Assembly (NCBI GenBank): GCA_910577835.1
Contig: CAJTOU010000007.1
Coordinates: 1 to 63,919 of the forward strand
Direction of reading: 5' to 3'
Source: an uncultured Lachnospiraceae bacterium
GTDB lineage: Bacteria; Bacillota_A; Clostridia; Lachnospirales; Lachnospiraceae
DNA length: 63,919 bases
The stretch's first letter is position 1; the number at the start of each line of letters is the position of its first letter. The translations under genes and the position numbers were made by a program. Below the pieces are notes generated by a model. That model was not told the origin of the DNA. It ran no database searches and saw nothing but the letters and a program-made list of their open reading frames with translations. This document shows, piece by piece, positions 52,581 through 63,900 of the stretch.

Positions 52581-53251
52581 ACTTTTTTTACCGCCTTATA
52601 ACCCAATCCCCGTACCGATTCAATTTGAAATTCATCCCCGCCGTCAAACCGTTTGCGAAGCCGCCCGATATGCACTGTAACCGTCTCCCATCCTGTGTCT
52701 GTATCCGTTCCCCAAATCTCATCCATTAACTGAATACGTGTAAAAATTTTACCCGGATAAGACAGCAGCTTATATAAAAGCATAAACTCCTTCTGCGGCA
52801 ATTCCTGCGATTCTCCATTTTTTGTTACTGTAAGAGAATCATAGTCCAATGTAACGCTTCCGATTTCAATTTTTCTTTCCGCAACAATCTGCGCACGCCT
52901 TAAAAGCGCTTTAATACGCAAAATCATCTCTTCTTCATCAATCGGCTTTGTCATATAATCATCGGTTCCTACAAGAAATCCCTTATGCTTGTCCGCCGGA
53001 AACTGTTTGGCAGAAATCATAAGAATTGGCAGATTGTTTTTACATTCTCTGAGAGTTTTTGTAAATTCATAGCCATCCATTTCCGGCATCATAATATCCA
53101 GCACTGCCAAATCAATATACTCTTTATCCAGAACCTCCAGCGCAGTCTTTCCATTATCCGCAGTAGAAACCGTAAAATGCTCGGCTTCCAAAACCGCCTT
53201 TAGCAGCCTTCTGGTATTTTTATCATCGTCTACAACAAGAATATGAAACAT
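52577..53251 (-). CDS. OmpR-family response regulator
   Basis: This 224-residue regulator has a receiver (ILVVDDDKNTRRLL, phosphoacceptor in LAVLDIMMPEMDGYEF, LMISAK, KPI) and a C-terminal winged helix (TRIQLMDEIWG, WETVTVHIGRLRKRF, VRGLGYKAVK). It starts 33 bases after the GH28 gene stop with a GGAGG-type site, so it may be expressed partly by readthrough from the polysaccharide cluster. Confidence 0.94.
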   Translation of the reverse strand: MFHILVVDDDKNTRRLLKAVLEAEHFTVSTADNGKTALEVLDKEYIDLAVLDIMMPEMDGYEFTKTLRECKNNLPILMISAKQFPADKHKGFLVGTDDYMTKPIDEEEMILRIKALLRRAQIVAERKIEIGSVTLDYDSLTVTKNGESQELPQKEFMLLYKLLSYPGKIFTRIQLMDEIWGTDTDTGWETVTVHIGRLRKRFDGGDEFQIESVRGLGYKAVKKV

Positions 53252-53284
53252 TTTTTACCTCCATTATATGACAGTTATCTTGCA

Positions 53285-54724
53285 TTATCGAAATATAATT
53301 TCCTCCGTAAATGGTCCTACTTCTATATTTGCCTCTTCCAGACTTTTTGCCTTCTTTCCTCTGATATACACATCCTCAATCACTACATCCACAACCTTGC
53401 GTTCCTCGTCATATCCCTTGATTTGAGAAGTTTCCTCCCCGCTGCCCATATAAAAGATTTTTTTCAGGGATATTCTCTCAATTCTTTTCCCCGGAGCCGG
53501 GTTGTAATAAGGATTGAACTTTATCTGGATATCTATAAGTTTACCATGTTCGATATGTTCTATTCGAATATCTTCATAGGAAACATTTTTTACTGTATTT
53601 TTATCGCCTACATTAATCGCCAGACAGCCGAGATATTCTATTTGATGCTCATTATGTTCCAGTATATCTATATTTTCAACACGAATCTGTTCTATAATAT
53701 TGCCATTATGCTCATAATCGCCATGCGAACCAATCCCGACAGCATGAGCAACATCTGCCCAAAGAGTGCAGTTTGTAACCAGTATATTTCTGCTGTCTCC
53801 ATTGTAGTCCCAGCGCCTTCCATATATCGCAATACAATCGTCGGATGTTCTGAGAAAACAGTTCTTTACTGTAACATTGCTGCTGCTCATCATATCCACG
53901 CCGTCAGACCACCCTTCACAGGAAAAAGAAGTAATATCCTCAATTAAAATATCTTTACATCCTCCAAGATAAACGCTGTAATGCGGAGGGTTGATAAGAT
54001 GGATTCCCTGAAACTTAATATTGGAAGCATGACTCATACGAATCCCATTTAACCCGCTGAACCGTTCAAACCTTGCCAGATACAAACATCCTCTTCCATA
54101 AATTCTTATATTTTCAGCATGGCTGACAATAAAGGTTCCTACGATAACGGCACCTCCTGCCAGATATACAGTTGTATCTGAAGGAATATGCATGGTACAT
54201 TCTTCGAGATAATGAATTCCTGCTCCAAAATAAATCATTCTTCCCGCAGGCATTTTTTCCACCTGATAAATCAGCTCTTCCGTTCTGTGAATCGACACTC
54301 TCTGTAAATCGCCGGGCAGATATAGTGTATTTTCATTGTCAGGATTTGGAGGTGCCAAAATTTCCCTCGTGAATAAATGCAGATTATGATATCTGTCTTT
54401 GTTGATTTCTATGGATAACTTTACAGGGCGGTTTAATTTCAGGCGGACAGTCTTGGCATCAAACGAAACATCTGTCTGTAATGATTTTGGCCTTACATCT
54501 ACCTGATAAATCGAATACCAACCGGAACGTGTAATTTCCACTTCCACTTCTCCTGTAAAGTCAAAGTATGCCATAGAAGCTTTACGCACTTCGCGCATAT
54601 CTACCTTTACCTGATAGCATCCTATATCCTGCCACTCCTCTGTTCCAACCGCACGTACTTTTACATGAAAATCATTTTGCAGTACCGCTCCCTCTGGAAT
54701 GGGATAAGTTATTACTTTATTCAT
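53285..54724 (-). CDS. GH28-family polygalacturonase-like glycosidase
   Basis: This protein of about 479 residues has a right-handed parallel beta-helix (repeated xNIxxxNxxL turns). Residues about 225-330 hold the GH28 core: GVDMMSSSNVTVKNC, LRTSDDCIAIYG (catalytic Asp pair) and GIGSHG. An N-terminal beta domain of about 120 residues precedes the helix. No signal peptide is present, so it probably trims imported galacturonides or rhamnogalacturonan fragments. The ATG at 54724 has AGAGGAAG before it; an ATG at 54745 overlapping the GH43 stop is the alternative. Confidence 0.88.
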   Translation of the reverse strand: MNKVITYPIPEGAVLQNDFHVKVRAVGTEEWQDIGCYQVKVDMREVRKASMAYFDFTGEVEVEITRSGWYSIYQVDVRPKSLQTDVSFDAKTVRLKLNRPVKLSIEINKDRYHNLHLFTREILAPPNPDNENTLYLPGDLQRVSIHRTEELIYQVEKMPAGRMIYFGAGIHYLEECTMHIPSDTTVYLAGGAVIVGTFIVSHAENIRIYGRGCLYLARFERFSGLNGIRMSHASNIKFQGIHLINPPHYSVYLGGCKDILIEDITSFSCEGWSDGVDMMSSSNVTVKNCFLRTSDDCIAIYGRRWDYNGDSRNILVTNCTLWADVAHAVGIGSHGDYEHNGNIIEQIRVENIDILEHNEHQIEYLGCLAINVGDKNTVKNVSYEDIRIEHIEHGKLIDIQIKFNPYYNPAPGKRIERISLKKIFYMGSGEETSQIKGYDEERKVVDVVIEDVYIRGKKAKSLEEANIEVGPFTEEIIFR

Positions 54725-54741
54725 AAAATCACTTCCTCTTT

Positions 54742-56421
54742 TCATTCTTCTTTCTTATTCTTTGCCTGTACCTCAAACCAGTCAAAATCGGCATATTTTC
54801 CAAAACCGGTTAAATCCTGACAGCAGATTCCCACCATAGTACCAGTAAACCATCCTTCTTTGCATGCCTCATCTGACAGAAAGCTTGCATTGATACATGG
54901 TCCTATTTTTTGCAACAGTTCTTCATCTTTTTCGCAGGCATCACGGTATCCGTAGAAAAATTGTGCATTTACATTTCTTACAGTTAAACCAAGAATTATG
55001 TCTCTGCCAGTTTCAAGCGGTATGTAATCCGTCAGATATTCATACTTTTTATTTTCCGCTTTTAACAATGTAATACATTTTCCCAAATCTTCATCACTGG
55101 AAATATGCAGATATAAATAATTATCTGTATCATACATTAAAATCAGCCCTGCCATCTGCTTGAAAACCTCCGGTTCAAAATCCAGACATGTTTTTGCGTT
55201 TATACAGTATTCCGTCATTCTCCGCGCAATCAATGTCTGAGAAAATTTTGAAGCCAGCCCGCTTCTTCCATACATTCGAAGCCACCCCGAACGTTCCGTC
55301 AGCGACAAGTAACGTTCACTCATGGGAATCCTCAATGACTGATAATCCAGATGAAGTTTTGATGTATCAAAATTATCCCGAATCAATACATTATTCTTTT
55401 CCGATATGCTATTCTTTCTCACAAATTTTGGCGGTTCTGCTATCTCTTTCGGTGTATTTCCACCTTCCGCCATAACAAGCCAGTCATCGTCTGTCCAGCG
55501 CATTTTCTGAATAGCGGTTTCTCTGCCAAGCATATATCTTCTGTCACCGGCAAACCGTTCCACATTTGTCGGATTTCGTTCTTCGGACGCTCTGCCGCAC
55601 AGATGTACGGCATACCATTCCCCGTCCTGCGTTTCAACCAAATCACAATGGCCTGCCTTTTGCAGCAGAATATCTTCATGGTGACGGGAAGTTAGAATTG
55701 AATATGCCTCTCCTTCCTGTCTTTTCTCATCAAAGGGCCGGTACATTTCATATGGTCCCCACACATTTTCAGACCTCTGAATTGTCTGTCCATGACCTTC
55801 GCCTGTTCCAGTATCCGCGCTGAACAGATAATAAAAACCATGACGCTTGAAGATATGAGGCCCCTCCAGAAAAATGCCGTCTGCACAGTAAATATCCCTT
55901 ACCGGTCCGACCATTTTTTTCTGCGCTGCATCAAACTCCTGAAGAACCAGACGTCCTGCGTACTTTTTCGGCACCCTGTGGTCTGTCACCATGCTGACCA
56001 TATATTTTTTTCCGTTATCATCATGAAAAAGAGAGGTGTCAAAACCAAAGTTATTCAGCGCTGTCGGTTCTGACCATGGACCATGAATATTTTTTGCTGT
56101 TACAAGATAATTCTCTGTATCATACATATTACAGTAAAATGACCTTACAATTGTATAAACCAGATAAAACATACCCTTATCATAAGTCAGGCAGGGTGCC
56201 CATATTCCCTGAGACGGTCCCACTCCCCGCAGGTCAAGCTGAGATATTCTGTTTAATGGATATTCTATCAGCTCCCAGTGAATCAGGTCTTTCGAATGAT
56301 GAAGACGCACTCCCGGCCACCACTCAAAGGTAGATGTGGCAATATAATAATCATCTTCGACACGGATAATAGACGGGTCAGGATGAAATCCCCGTAAAAT
56401 CGGGTTATAAATTTTTTCCAT
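54742..56421 (-). CDS. GH43-family beta-xylosidase/arabinofuranosidase
   Basis: This 559-residue GH43 enzyme has a five-bladed propeller with NPILRGFHPDPSII (catalytic base Asp), FDTSLFHDDNG (pKa modulator) and FLEGPHIFKRHG (catalytic acid Glu), followed by a C-terminal beta-sandwich (about 330-555) typical of subfamily 11/12 xylosidases. It lacks a signal peptide. It cleaves xylose or arabinose from imported oligosaccharides. Its stop overlaps or adjoins the GH28 start, indicating coupling. Confidence 0.92.
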   Translation of the reverse strand: MEKIYNPILRGFHPDPSIIRVEDDYYIATSTFEWWPGVRLHHSKDLIHWELIEYPLNRISQLDLRGVGPSQGIWAPCLTYDKGMFYLVYTIVRSFYCNMYDTENYLVTAKNIHGPWSEPTALNNFGFDTSLFHDDNGKKYMVSMVTDHRVPKKYAGRLVLQEFDAAQKKMVGPVRDIYCADGIFLEGPHIFKRHGFYYLFSADTGTGEGHGQTIQRSENVWGPYEMYRPFDEKRQEGEAYSILTSRHHEDILLQKAGHCDLVETQDGEWYAVHLCGRASEERNPTNVERFAGDRRYMLGRETAIQKMRWTDDDWLVMAEGGNTPKEIAEPPKFVRKNSISEKNNVLIRDNFDTSKLHLDYQSLRIPMSERYLSLTERSGWLRMYGRSGLASKFSQTLIARRMTEYCINAKTCLDFEPEVFKQMAGLILMYDTDNYLYLHISSDEDLGKCITLLKAENKKYEYLTDYIPLETGRDIILGLTVRNVNAQFFYGYRDACEKDEELLQKIGPCINASFLSDEACKEGWFTGTMVGICCQDLTGFGKYADFDWFEVQAKNKKEE

Positions 56422-56469
56422 TCTATAAATTCTCCTTTCTATTTTGCAAAGCTTCTTTTGAAACTTCTT

Positions 56470-59448
56470 TTACTGCTGTTCTTCTGATACCTTATTGATT
56501 TTTACGGATATCTGAGCATCTTTCCTGTTCATTCCCATGACAAAAATTTCCCAGCTTTCTTTTGTAGTTTCCGTTATTACAATCGACTGAAAATCCTTAC
56601 AACTTACAGCTTTAATTCCTCCCGTCTGCTTTCCTGCTTCCAGAATTGTGATAAATTCTGCTGTTTTTGCTTCTGTTGTAAAACTGACTGTTTTTTTCTC
56701 CGGTTTGTTCAGATATTCTTGTGAATCCTTCCTGTTCTCTTTTGTAAAGCTATCTTCTCTTTGCGGATATCTTCCCAAAGTCACACTGCCATTCAAAGGC
56801 CATGCTTTCCAGACTGCACTTTCCGGCATCGTTTCCACAGGCCCACTGCATGATATGCCTTTATGAAAATACAGGCATATTACATCCCTCGCCTCTGCTG
56901 TATAACAGTTTTGAATAAACTGCCCTGAGCCAAAAGGGTCGTCAAGAAAGCGGTCTTTTTTGGAAAACATAATTTTTCCCTCATTTTCAAACGTTCCCAC
57001 CGGATGATACAGACAGTCATACCGATGTATTTCCTGCCCCTCTAAATAGTCCCAGACAATACAATATCCATGAAAAAGAATCAGCAGTCTTCTCTGAAAA
57101 ACCGGTTCTGAATATTCACCGATTTCTCCCTGCTTTCTGACTTTCTCCGGTTTCAAAATAAACCTTCCCTCTTTTTCGCACTTTTCATCAGGAAAGCTCA
57201 GAGGATATGGGGTCTGTCCACCATATGGAGGGTCTATCCATACAGTGGTAGTCTGTGCGCATACAGCACTGAATTCATGACTCTTCTGAAAAAACTTTTC
57301 CTGTAAATTTCCTGCTTTTAAACTTTCAGACTGACAAATCTTATTATGCGCTGCAAAATAAATACATTCACATGGAGAAGGTTTTTGCATTCTTCCGTCT
57401 ACCACAGTCATATTATGTGCGACCGAAGTCTGCACCCACATTTTAAATAAAAAAGATTGATATCCGTACCATGTATATTCATTATTATGAAATGTCTGAT
57501 TATCCTTTAAAAAGGAAGCAAGGCTTAATCTGTCATAATGTCCGTGATATCCCCCATGTCCTCCAAATTTCAATACAGCTTGCGCCGTTTTATCCCTTAA
57601 AATTCCAAATCCTGCTCCTGAAAGAAGCAGCGAATTCTGTCCCAGTATATATTCCTCTTCTTCCTCCGGAACCAGAAGAGTCTCCAAAACAGGCGATAAT
57701 TCTGCTATTTGTTTATATAAGGGCTCTTTGTAGAGATAATATGCTTTTTTATACAATTCTGTAAAACTCTGCTCATTGCTGTCATTTACAGAAAACATAA
57801 CCCCTTTATCTGTCAAAAGTTTTGCCGTACAGTCAAAATAATCCTTTATTGTTCTGGTGGTCCTGGAAAACTTCTCAAACCGCTCAAAGCTCATTCCAAG
57901 AAAAGGCTTCTTATCCTCTGCCCATTTCTCGCGCATAGACCAAGGAGAGTGAAGAATATTCCGGTCATAAGATGCCGGAACTTTCAAATCTTTTAAAGAA
58001 ATTCCATAATTCTCCGCTGCATTGGCAATATCAAAAAACAGTTCTCCTGCAAGCTTTACATATCCTGTCGCCTCCTCAAAATACATGCCGTCATCTAAAA
58101 GAACTGATGAGAGCAACTCCATAAAACCGTTATATTGATACAAAAAACGGTCAATCATTTCCTGATTTTGAAGAGCCATGGCGCACAGCAGTCCGGCACC
58201 ACATTCCGCTATCTGAAAATTATTGCCGTCTCCGTCTGTCAGTCTCCACGAAGAAAATTTCATATAATTTTTAAAACATTCTTCTATATTCCGGTGCTGC
58301 CGGACTGTAAAAAAAGGATAAATCAAATCATAGCTTATTGCCACTTTATTAAAAAATTCTGCCTCCTGTACCCAACCTGCACTCTGTGCACGACATACCT
58401 TGAAATCTCCTCTTGCATATTCCTCTCTGCTTTCAATAAATTCAAAATAAGATTTCTTAGTATTCAGATAACCCTTTTCTTTCTCTGTCAGTCCGTCAAA
58501 ATACTTTATTACCTTTTGCAGATAAGTCTCCTTTTCTGTGATTTTCCATGCTACTGCTGTCTTGAAAAGTTCATTTTGAGAATAGGCGGGATATACATGG
58601 TCCTCCTGCTCTGATACAGCCGGAACCTCCCATTTTTCTGCCGTTTCCACATATTCCTTGTAAAATGCCCTATATAACTCCTTATCTGTCAAAAGTGCCG
58701 TCTTTCTTTTCTGCCACTGATTCTCTGTCAGAAAAAGATAGGGATGTGCTCTTTTTTTCGCTGTCTGAAGCAGTATCTGTTTCACCTGAGTTCCGTCTCC
58801 ATCCGGCACAAAAAGAAAAGAGCTTTTTTCCAGTCCTCCCGCCGGAATATCCTCTGTTATTTTTACTTTTATTATGTATTCTTTCTTTTCATAAGCAGAC
58901 AAAGTTATATAATGCTCATATTCCACAGGTAAACATTCCCTGCCATATTTACTTTGATGAATATTTATCACCCTTTCTCTGTCAACTTTATTATACAAAA
59001 AAAGAGAATACTTCACCCATTCTTCTGTATCTCCTGCTTTAGAAGTCTCATCTGTACAAACTGTAAAATCCCCCATAGTATCACTCTCAATACTTTTTAA
59101 TATAATCGCACCTCCGCGAACAAGTCTGACGGAAATACTGTCCAGATAATTTAAAAATGCTCTTGTCATCTGCCAAAATTCAAACTGCTCAAAGGGAATA
59201 TCCACAAAATGCTTTCCTTTTCCCGCTACTGCCACAACTCCAAAAACACATGGAAAAAATTCCGGTCTTCCAATATGCAGAGGATAAAGTGTCACTTCTA
59301 TTTCTGACAATTCCTGCTCTAAAAGCTCTATCTCCAGCCTGATTCCTTCCTGATTTGAAATATCTGTCACCTGAGACAGAATATGCCGATATTCGCTGGT
59401 ACCTATATCTATTTTCTTTGGAACTCCCTGAAATAATATATTCTTCAT
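56470..59448 (-). CDS. Heparinase II/III-like polysaccharide lyase
   Basis: This 992-residue protein has an alpha-helical toroid region (about 230-620; LTDGDGNNFQIAECGAGLL, DDGMYFEEATGY) and a Heparinase_II/III-like beta region (about 640-900). The latter has GGHGGYHGHYDRLSL, TSVAHNMTVVDGR and a domain resembling the tyrosine/histidine lyase core. An N-terminal beta domain of about 220 residues is added. No signal peptide is visible. Neighbouring GH28/GH43 enzymes suggest a uronate-containing plant polymer rather than heparin, but the substrate is inferred. Confidence 0.75.
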   Translation of the reverse strand: MKNILFQGVPKKIDIGTSEYRHILSQVTDISNQEGIRLEIELLEQELSEIEVTLYPLHIGRPEFFPCVFGVVAVAGKGKHFVDIPFEQFEFWQMTRAFLNYLDSISVRLVRGGAIILKSIESDTMGDFTVCTDETSKAGDTEEWVKYSLFLYNKVDRERVINIHQSKYGRECLPVEYEHYITLSAYEKKEYIIKVKITEDIPAGGLEKSSFLFVPDGDGTQVKQILLQTAKKRAHPYLFLTENQWQKRKTALLTDKELYRAFYKEYVETAEKWEVPAVSEQEDHVYPAYSQNELFKTAVAWKITEKETYLQKVIKYFDGLTEKEKGYLNTKKSYFEFIESREEYARGDFKVCRAQSAGWVQEAEFFNKVAISYDLIYPFFTVRQHRNIEECFKNYMKFSSWRLTDGDGNNFQIAECGAGLLCAMALQNQEMIDRFLYQYNGFMELLSSVLLDDGMYFEEATGYVKLAGELFFDIANAAENYGISLKDLKVPASYDRNILHSPWSMREKWAEDKKPFLGMSFERFEKFSRTTRTIKDYFDCTAKLLTDKGVMFSVNDSNEQSFTELYKKAYYLYKEPLYKQIAELSPVLETLLVPEEEEEYILGQNSLLLSGAGFGILRDKTAQAVLKFGGHGGYHGHYDRLSLASFLKDNQTFHNNEYTWYGYQSFLFKMWVQTSVAHNMTVVDGRMQKPSPCECIYFAAHNKICQSESLKAGNLQEKFFQKSHEFSAVCAQTTTVWIDPPYGGQTPYPLSFPDEKCEKEGRFILKPEKVRKQGEIGEYSEPVFQRRLLILFHGYCIVWDYLEGQEIHRYDCLYHPVGTFENEGKIMFSKKDRFLDDPFGSGQFIQNCYTAEARDVICLYFHKGISCSGPVETMPESAVWKAWPLNGSVTLGRYPQREDSFTKENRKDSQEYLNKPEKKTVSFTTEAKTAEFITILEAGKQTGGIKAVSCKDFQSIVITETTKESWEIFVMGMNRKDAQISVKINKVSEEQQ

Positions 59449-59564
59449 TCCATTTCCTCCTGCAATAATACAGTATTGATAAGAAATATTATAAAAAAAT
59501 TTTTTCTTTCACACAATAGACAGATATGCTGTAAACTAACCTATTCTGTTAAAAAATACCAAAG

Positions 59565-60740
59565 TTATATTCTGGCACATATGCGATATGCCTGCTTTAC
59601 AAACATATAATCAAATTCTTTTCTGGATATTTCAAATTTCTTTCCTAAAAAATCTGCCTTCTTTTCAAAATACTCAGCCAGAAAAAGACAAGATATCTCA
59701 CTGTTTTTCTCTATTTCAAGGTCTGAAAAAACTTCTGTTTTCACTGTATGAACTCCACACCTGTCCAACAATATAAAATAACACCACCAGCACAGATAAT
59801 CATGAATAGAACCGACCATTGTATTTTTCCACTCAATCTCATCCTGTATATCCTGTCTGGCTGTTTCTAATGCATGGTCTATCATAAAAAAAGAATTTCC
59901 AACGGCATGATGAAAAAAATCCAGAGTATGTATCTCTCCCCCGCTGTCTTCTGCGTAATATTCCAGATATTTTTCCATACATTTCCAATAAAGCTCTCCA
60001 TTTCCCCACTGAATACAATAGTCTAAAATCCGCCTGTACATCCACCCCTTTCTGCCACATCCCAATGCCTCCTGTGCACGGCAGAGATTTTTCATCTGCA
60101 TTAATTTTTCTATATGCTGCTTGGCACCATAAAAATCATTACATGCAACATAAATAATAAAAAACGGAATATTCATGCAATGAATACATCCCTCATAATC
60201 ATTCTGTTTTTTTAAATTTTTTGCCGCCTGCAAGAACTCCTCTTTCTTTCGATACAAGCTATAAAGACGCATTTGAGAGTGATAATAATTTGCCTTATTT
60301 CCATATTTCTCTACTGTCTGATAAAACTGCCTCATAAATTCTTCCATTTGCTTATCTGTAATTTCACAGGATTCTTTATAAATATGAAATACAGCTACAA
60401 AAAAATACATATTCAAATCTTTCATTGCCTTTGTGGGATACCGAATGACTGCCTCTTCCATATATTTTTGTGCCGCCCATAAGAAACGTCTGGCATATTT
60501 GAGAGATTCTTTTATAGACTGGCGGCGGCTTACACAAATAAGATAATATAATGTATCAAAATAGAGATATCCTTCTTTTTCCTGTCTGGCAGATTCCAAA
60601 ATCTTTTTTAACAGGCGGATAATTGTATCTATATTCGCTTTTTCTGATTTTTCAGTCTGTGTCATCTGTTGAACCTGTTTCATCATTAAACGGATATTCT
60701 GTATCTGTATTGCATTTATTTCCTCATTCAGATAAATCAT
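59565..60740 (-). CDS. Hypothetical all-helical protein
   Basis: This 391-residue protein is predicted to be almost entirely alpha-helical, with regularly spaced aromatic and Leu positions like TPR/SEL1-type solenoids (for instance YFDTLYYLICVSRR, YHSQMRLYSLYRKKEEFLQA). It has no signal peptide, membrane helix or catalytic motif that I recognise. Several cysteines (CIHCMNIP, CRAQEALGCG) are scattered. It lies between the wall-anchored GH127 gene and the lyase gene, same strand, so it may be a regulator or scaffold of the polysaccharide cluster. Confidence 0.7.
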   Translation of the reverse strand: MIYLNEEINAIQIQNIRLMMKQVQQMTQTEKSEKANIDTIIRLLKKILESARQEKEGYLYFDTLYYLICVSRRQSIKESLKYARRFLWAAQKYMEEAVIRYPTKAMKDLNMYFFVAVFHIYKESCEITDKQMEEFMRQFYQTVEKYGNKANYYHSQMRLYSLYRKKEEFLQAAKNLKKQNDYEGCIHCMNIPFFIIYVACNDFYGAKQHIEKLMQMKNLCRAQEALGCGRKGWMYRRILDYCIQWGNGELYWKCMEKYLEYYAEDSGGEIHTLDFFHHAVGNSFFMIDHALETARQDIQDEIEWKNTMVGSIHDYLCWWCYFILLDRCGVHTVKTEVFSDLEIEKNSEISCLFLAEYFEKKADFLGKKFEISRKEFDYMFVKQAYRICARI

Positions 60741-60818
60741 AATTTCCTCCTTGCCATTTTTAAAAAATTATAAAAGAAACTTTATGTAAAATCAAGCCGC
60801 CGTTCTGAATTTTCCTGT

Positions 60819-60864
60819 AAAAAAGCACTGCCGCTCCTGTTTTTCATTCAGAATATGGCAATGC
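60819..60864 (-). terminator. Terminator after the GH127 gene
   Basis: On the minus strand GCATTGCC (60864-60857) pairs with GGCAGTGC (60832-60825), including one wobble, followed by TTTTTT (60824-60819). It lies 50 bases past the GH127 stop. Confidence 0.75.
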
Positions 60865-60914
60865 CTTTTATCAATCAGCCCTTGTTTATTATATAATTTA
60901 TTATTTACAGTTTC

Positions 60915-63900
60915 TTACTTTACTTCCCTTTTCTTTTTACCAAAAATCACAGCCGCCATTACAGCAAATGATAAACACAATAAAATAGTATATGTACCTG
61001 TCTTACTGCTGTCTCCTGTTTTTATCGGATTCTTGACTGTTTTATCCTCTCCGGTTGTTGTCTCGTTCTCTGTTGTCACCTGCACCGGCGGATTCTGCTG
61101 ACCGTCTGTGACAGGCTCCTTTGTTGCCGGTTCTTCTGTTGTCGGCTCCTGTGGAACTTCTGCTTCCGGCATATAAATCTTAATATATGCAAGATTAATA
61201 CATAATGTGGCCTCCGGCGCTGTAATATTCAAATCAAGAATATTATCTGCCACTGTCACGTTTGTAGTAACTGCCTGATTTACGGCTACATTCTCTAAAA
61301 GCTTCTGTCCTTCTGCCGAAACAATCGGATTCTTTGAACAATTCCACGGGTCAGTAAAATAAAGTTCTACTGTATATTCTCCATTTGGAAGCCCAAAAGA
61401 ATAGTTCAGATTTCTTGCAACACCGCTTTCAAACTGATTCTTTGTATATCTGTTTGTTGCTGTTTTTGCACTTGCGTCTGTTACAGATGCATCTGTTTCA
61501 AACGGCCATGTCCAGTCAGTAAACGCCGCGTTTGTCATTGCCGCGTTATTTTCCACTTTTCCATTCACTAGAGGATTTGATACAGTATCTGCAATTCCCC
61601 ATGTATAACCGGTCACAGGGTCCATTCCATATGCCTGGTCTGTTACACCGTTATAAAGACCGAATAAATCTCCTTCTGACAGGGTGGTGATATCATAGTC
61701 TCCACAGTTTACAAAATATGCAAGATTCTTATCTACATCTTTTCTGTCTGCAAGGTCTGTCTCTTTTATAATATTGACCATATAATCTGCACTTGTTTCA
61801 TGGTCCTCTGCAAATACAGTGATATTCAGTGTTACAAAATTATTTCTGCCTAAATCCACAGTATAAGGAACTGTTTCTCTGACAACTGTACCATTGATTC
61901 TGATATATCCATATTCGCTTGCAAGGTTTGTTGTCAGGTCGGTCTCCGAAACATCTTTTCCCACATTAACTGTAAATGTATTTCCGTCTTTTGTAACAAT
62001 ACCTTTGGAAGCCTCCAGAGAAAGACTGGCATCACTGCTGTATGCCTTTGTTATGTAAAGATAAGAGCAGACTCTTGCGGAATCTTTATCATCTGCACTT
62101 TCAATTTTCACATCTACTACATCATAAGTCCCATCTGTCACTGTTTTTGAGTAAGCTGCCGCTGCAATCACATTTGATGGAACCTTGATTCTGACTGTAT
62201 ATTCGTCCTCTTCGCCGCTGTAATTTAAAACTGTGTTATATACCTCGCTGCCGCCGACAGAAATCTTAATACTCTTTCCATTGTCCGCTTTTCTAAAGGA
62301 AGCCTGAATATAATTATCCTCTCCCTTTGCAGCCTTCATGGTATAGGCAAAAGAGCCGCCTGCCTGCGCAAATCTGTATGTTCCGTCATCTGTAACACCA
62401 GTAGAACCGTTATTCTTCATATCATGAAGCTCATCGTTTTCATATTGTCCATACCCCGGCTGTACAGTATCAAGCAGCGCATTATTAAATCTGTCCTGCG
62501 CCTTGGTTGCAATATACTTGGATGCATTAATTGCACCTGTATTGCTGACATAGTTAAAATAAATTCCATATCTTTCTGTATGCTGGCTGTAATGTGGAAC
62601 AAATGTCAAATTTGCATCTGTATTTTCCAGAGTCCATTCGAGCTTTCCTTCTGTTTTTACAAGATTATCATTGATATTTGTCATAAATTCTGCCACAGTA
62701 CCGTTAATTACAGATATTGTTTCTGATTTGTCTGTGATATATTTATCTTCAATCAGCTTGGCAGATGGAATTGTTACATTTACTCCGGTTGTACTTGTAG
62801 TCATATTGGAGGTTCCAAGCTTGGCACTTAATACAATAGGACCATACTTAAATGCATATTCTGCTTCATTATCCGGCAGATTATATGCTTTGATTTCCAT
62901 AGGAAGTGTAATCGCAATCCTGTCGTTATTCTTTAAGCTCTCAAGAATCGCATAACCGGATTCTATCGCTGGATTTACCTTTACATTATTTACAGTTATC
63001 TCTGCATTTCCCGCAAGCCATTCCGGAAGCCTTAAAGCAAGCTTTGAAGAAACGTTTGCTGCTCCGTCTATGCTGTTTATTGTAAATTCTGCAACATTTT
63101 CTGCCGGAATATTGGCTGTTTGTGTAAGCTTTATATTTTTATCTGCATCTGTCAGCACAGAGCTTAAATACTGGTTTACAATTACCATATCATCTGTATG
63201 ATAATAAATCGCATTCCCAAGCTTGGTAAAGTTTTCCATGCCACTTCCAGTACAGCACCAGAAGTTTCCTTCCGCTGTCCCATACACTTTGAAATATCCG
63301 CTGGCCATAGGCTGGAAATAAGTAGTCATACCTGTTTCTGGATTCTGTGAAGAAAGAATTGTATTATAAAAGGCTCTTTCATAAAAATCCAGATACTTTG
63401 CCTTGCCTGTCACCATATATAAGCCCTTTGCGAGCTTCATCATATTGTAGGCGTTACAGGTTTCACAGTTACAGTTCGTTCTTTCGGCATCCAATATATA
63501 GTCTGCTCCAAAATGCTCCCATTCACTGTTGTCACCGGTAATATAACTGTGCTTGTCAACTACCATATCAAAAAATTTTTCTGCATATGCAAGATAATCT
63601 TCTGCATTGACTGTCTCGCCATTTACAGTTTTTCCATTTGTAGTCACATATCTGTTTAATGCCCCTAAAAACTTTGGAATAGTGGTATTTGCATGCTTGT
63701 TATTTAATGCATTCGGTGAATCCGACGCTACCAGCTTAAACAGACTTTCCTCATCGAATTTGTGAGCTGCCTCGGCATATTTATCCTCACCTGTAACTGC
63801 ATATAACTCATACAGACAGTCATTCATTCCGCCGTATTCAATGGCAAGAACCTTATTCTGTGTCGCTGTATCCCATTTTAAAACTCTTGCGGGACTGATT

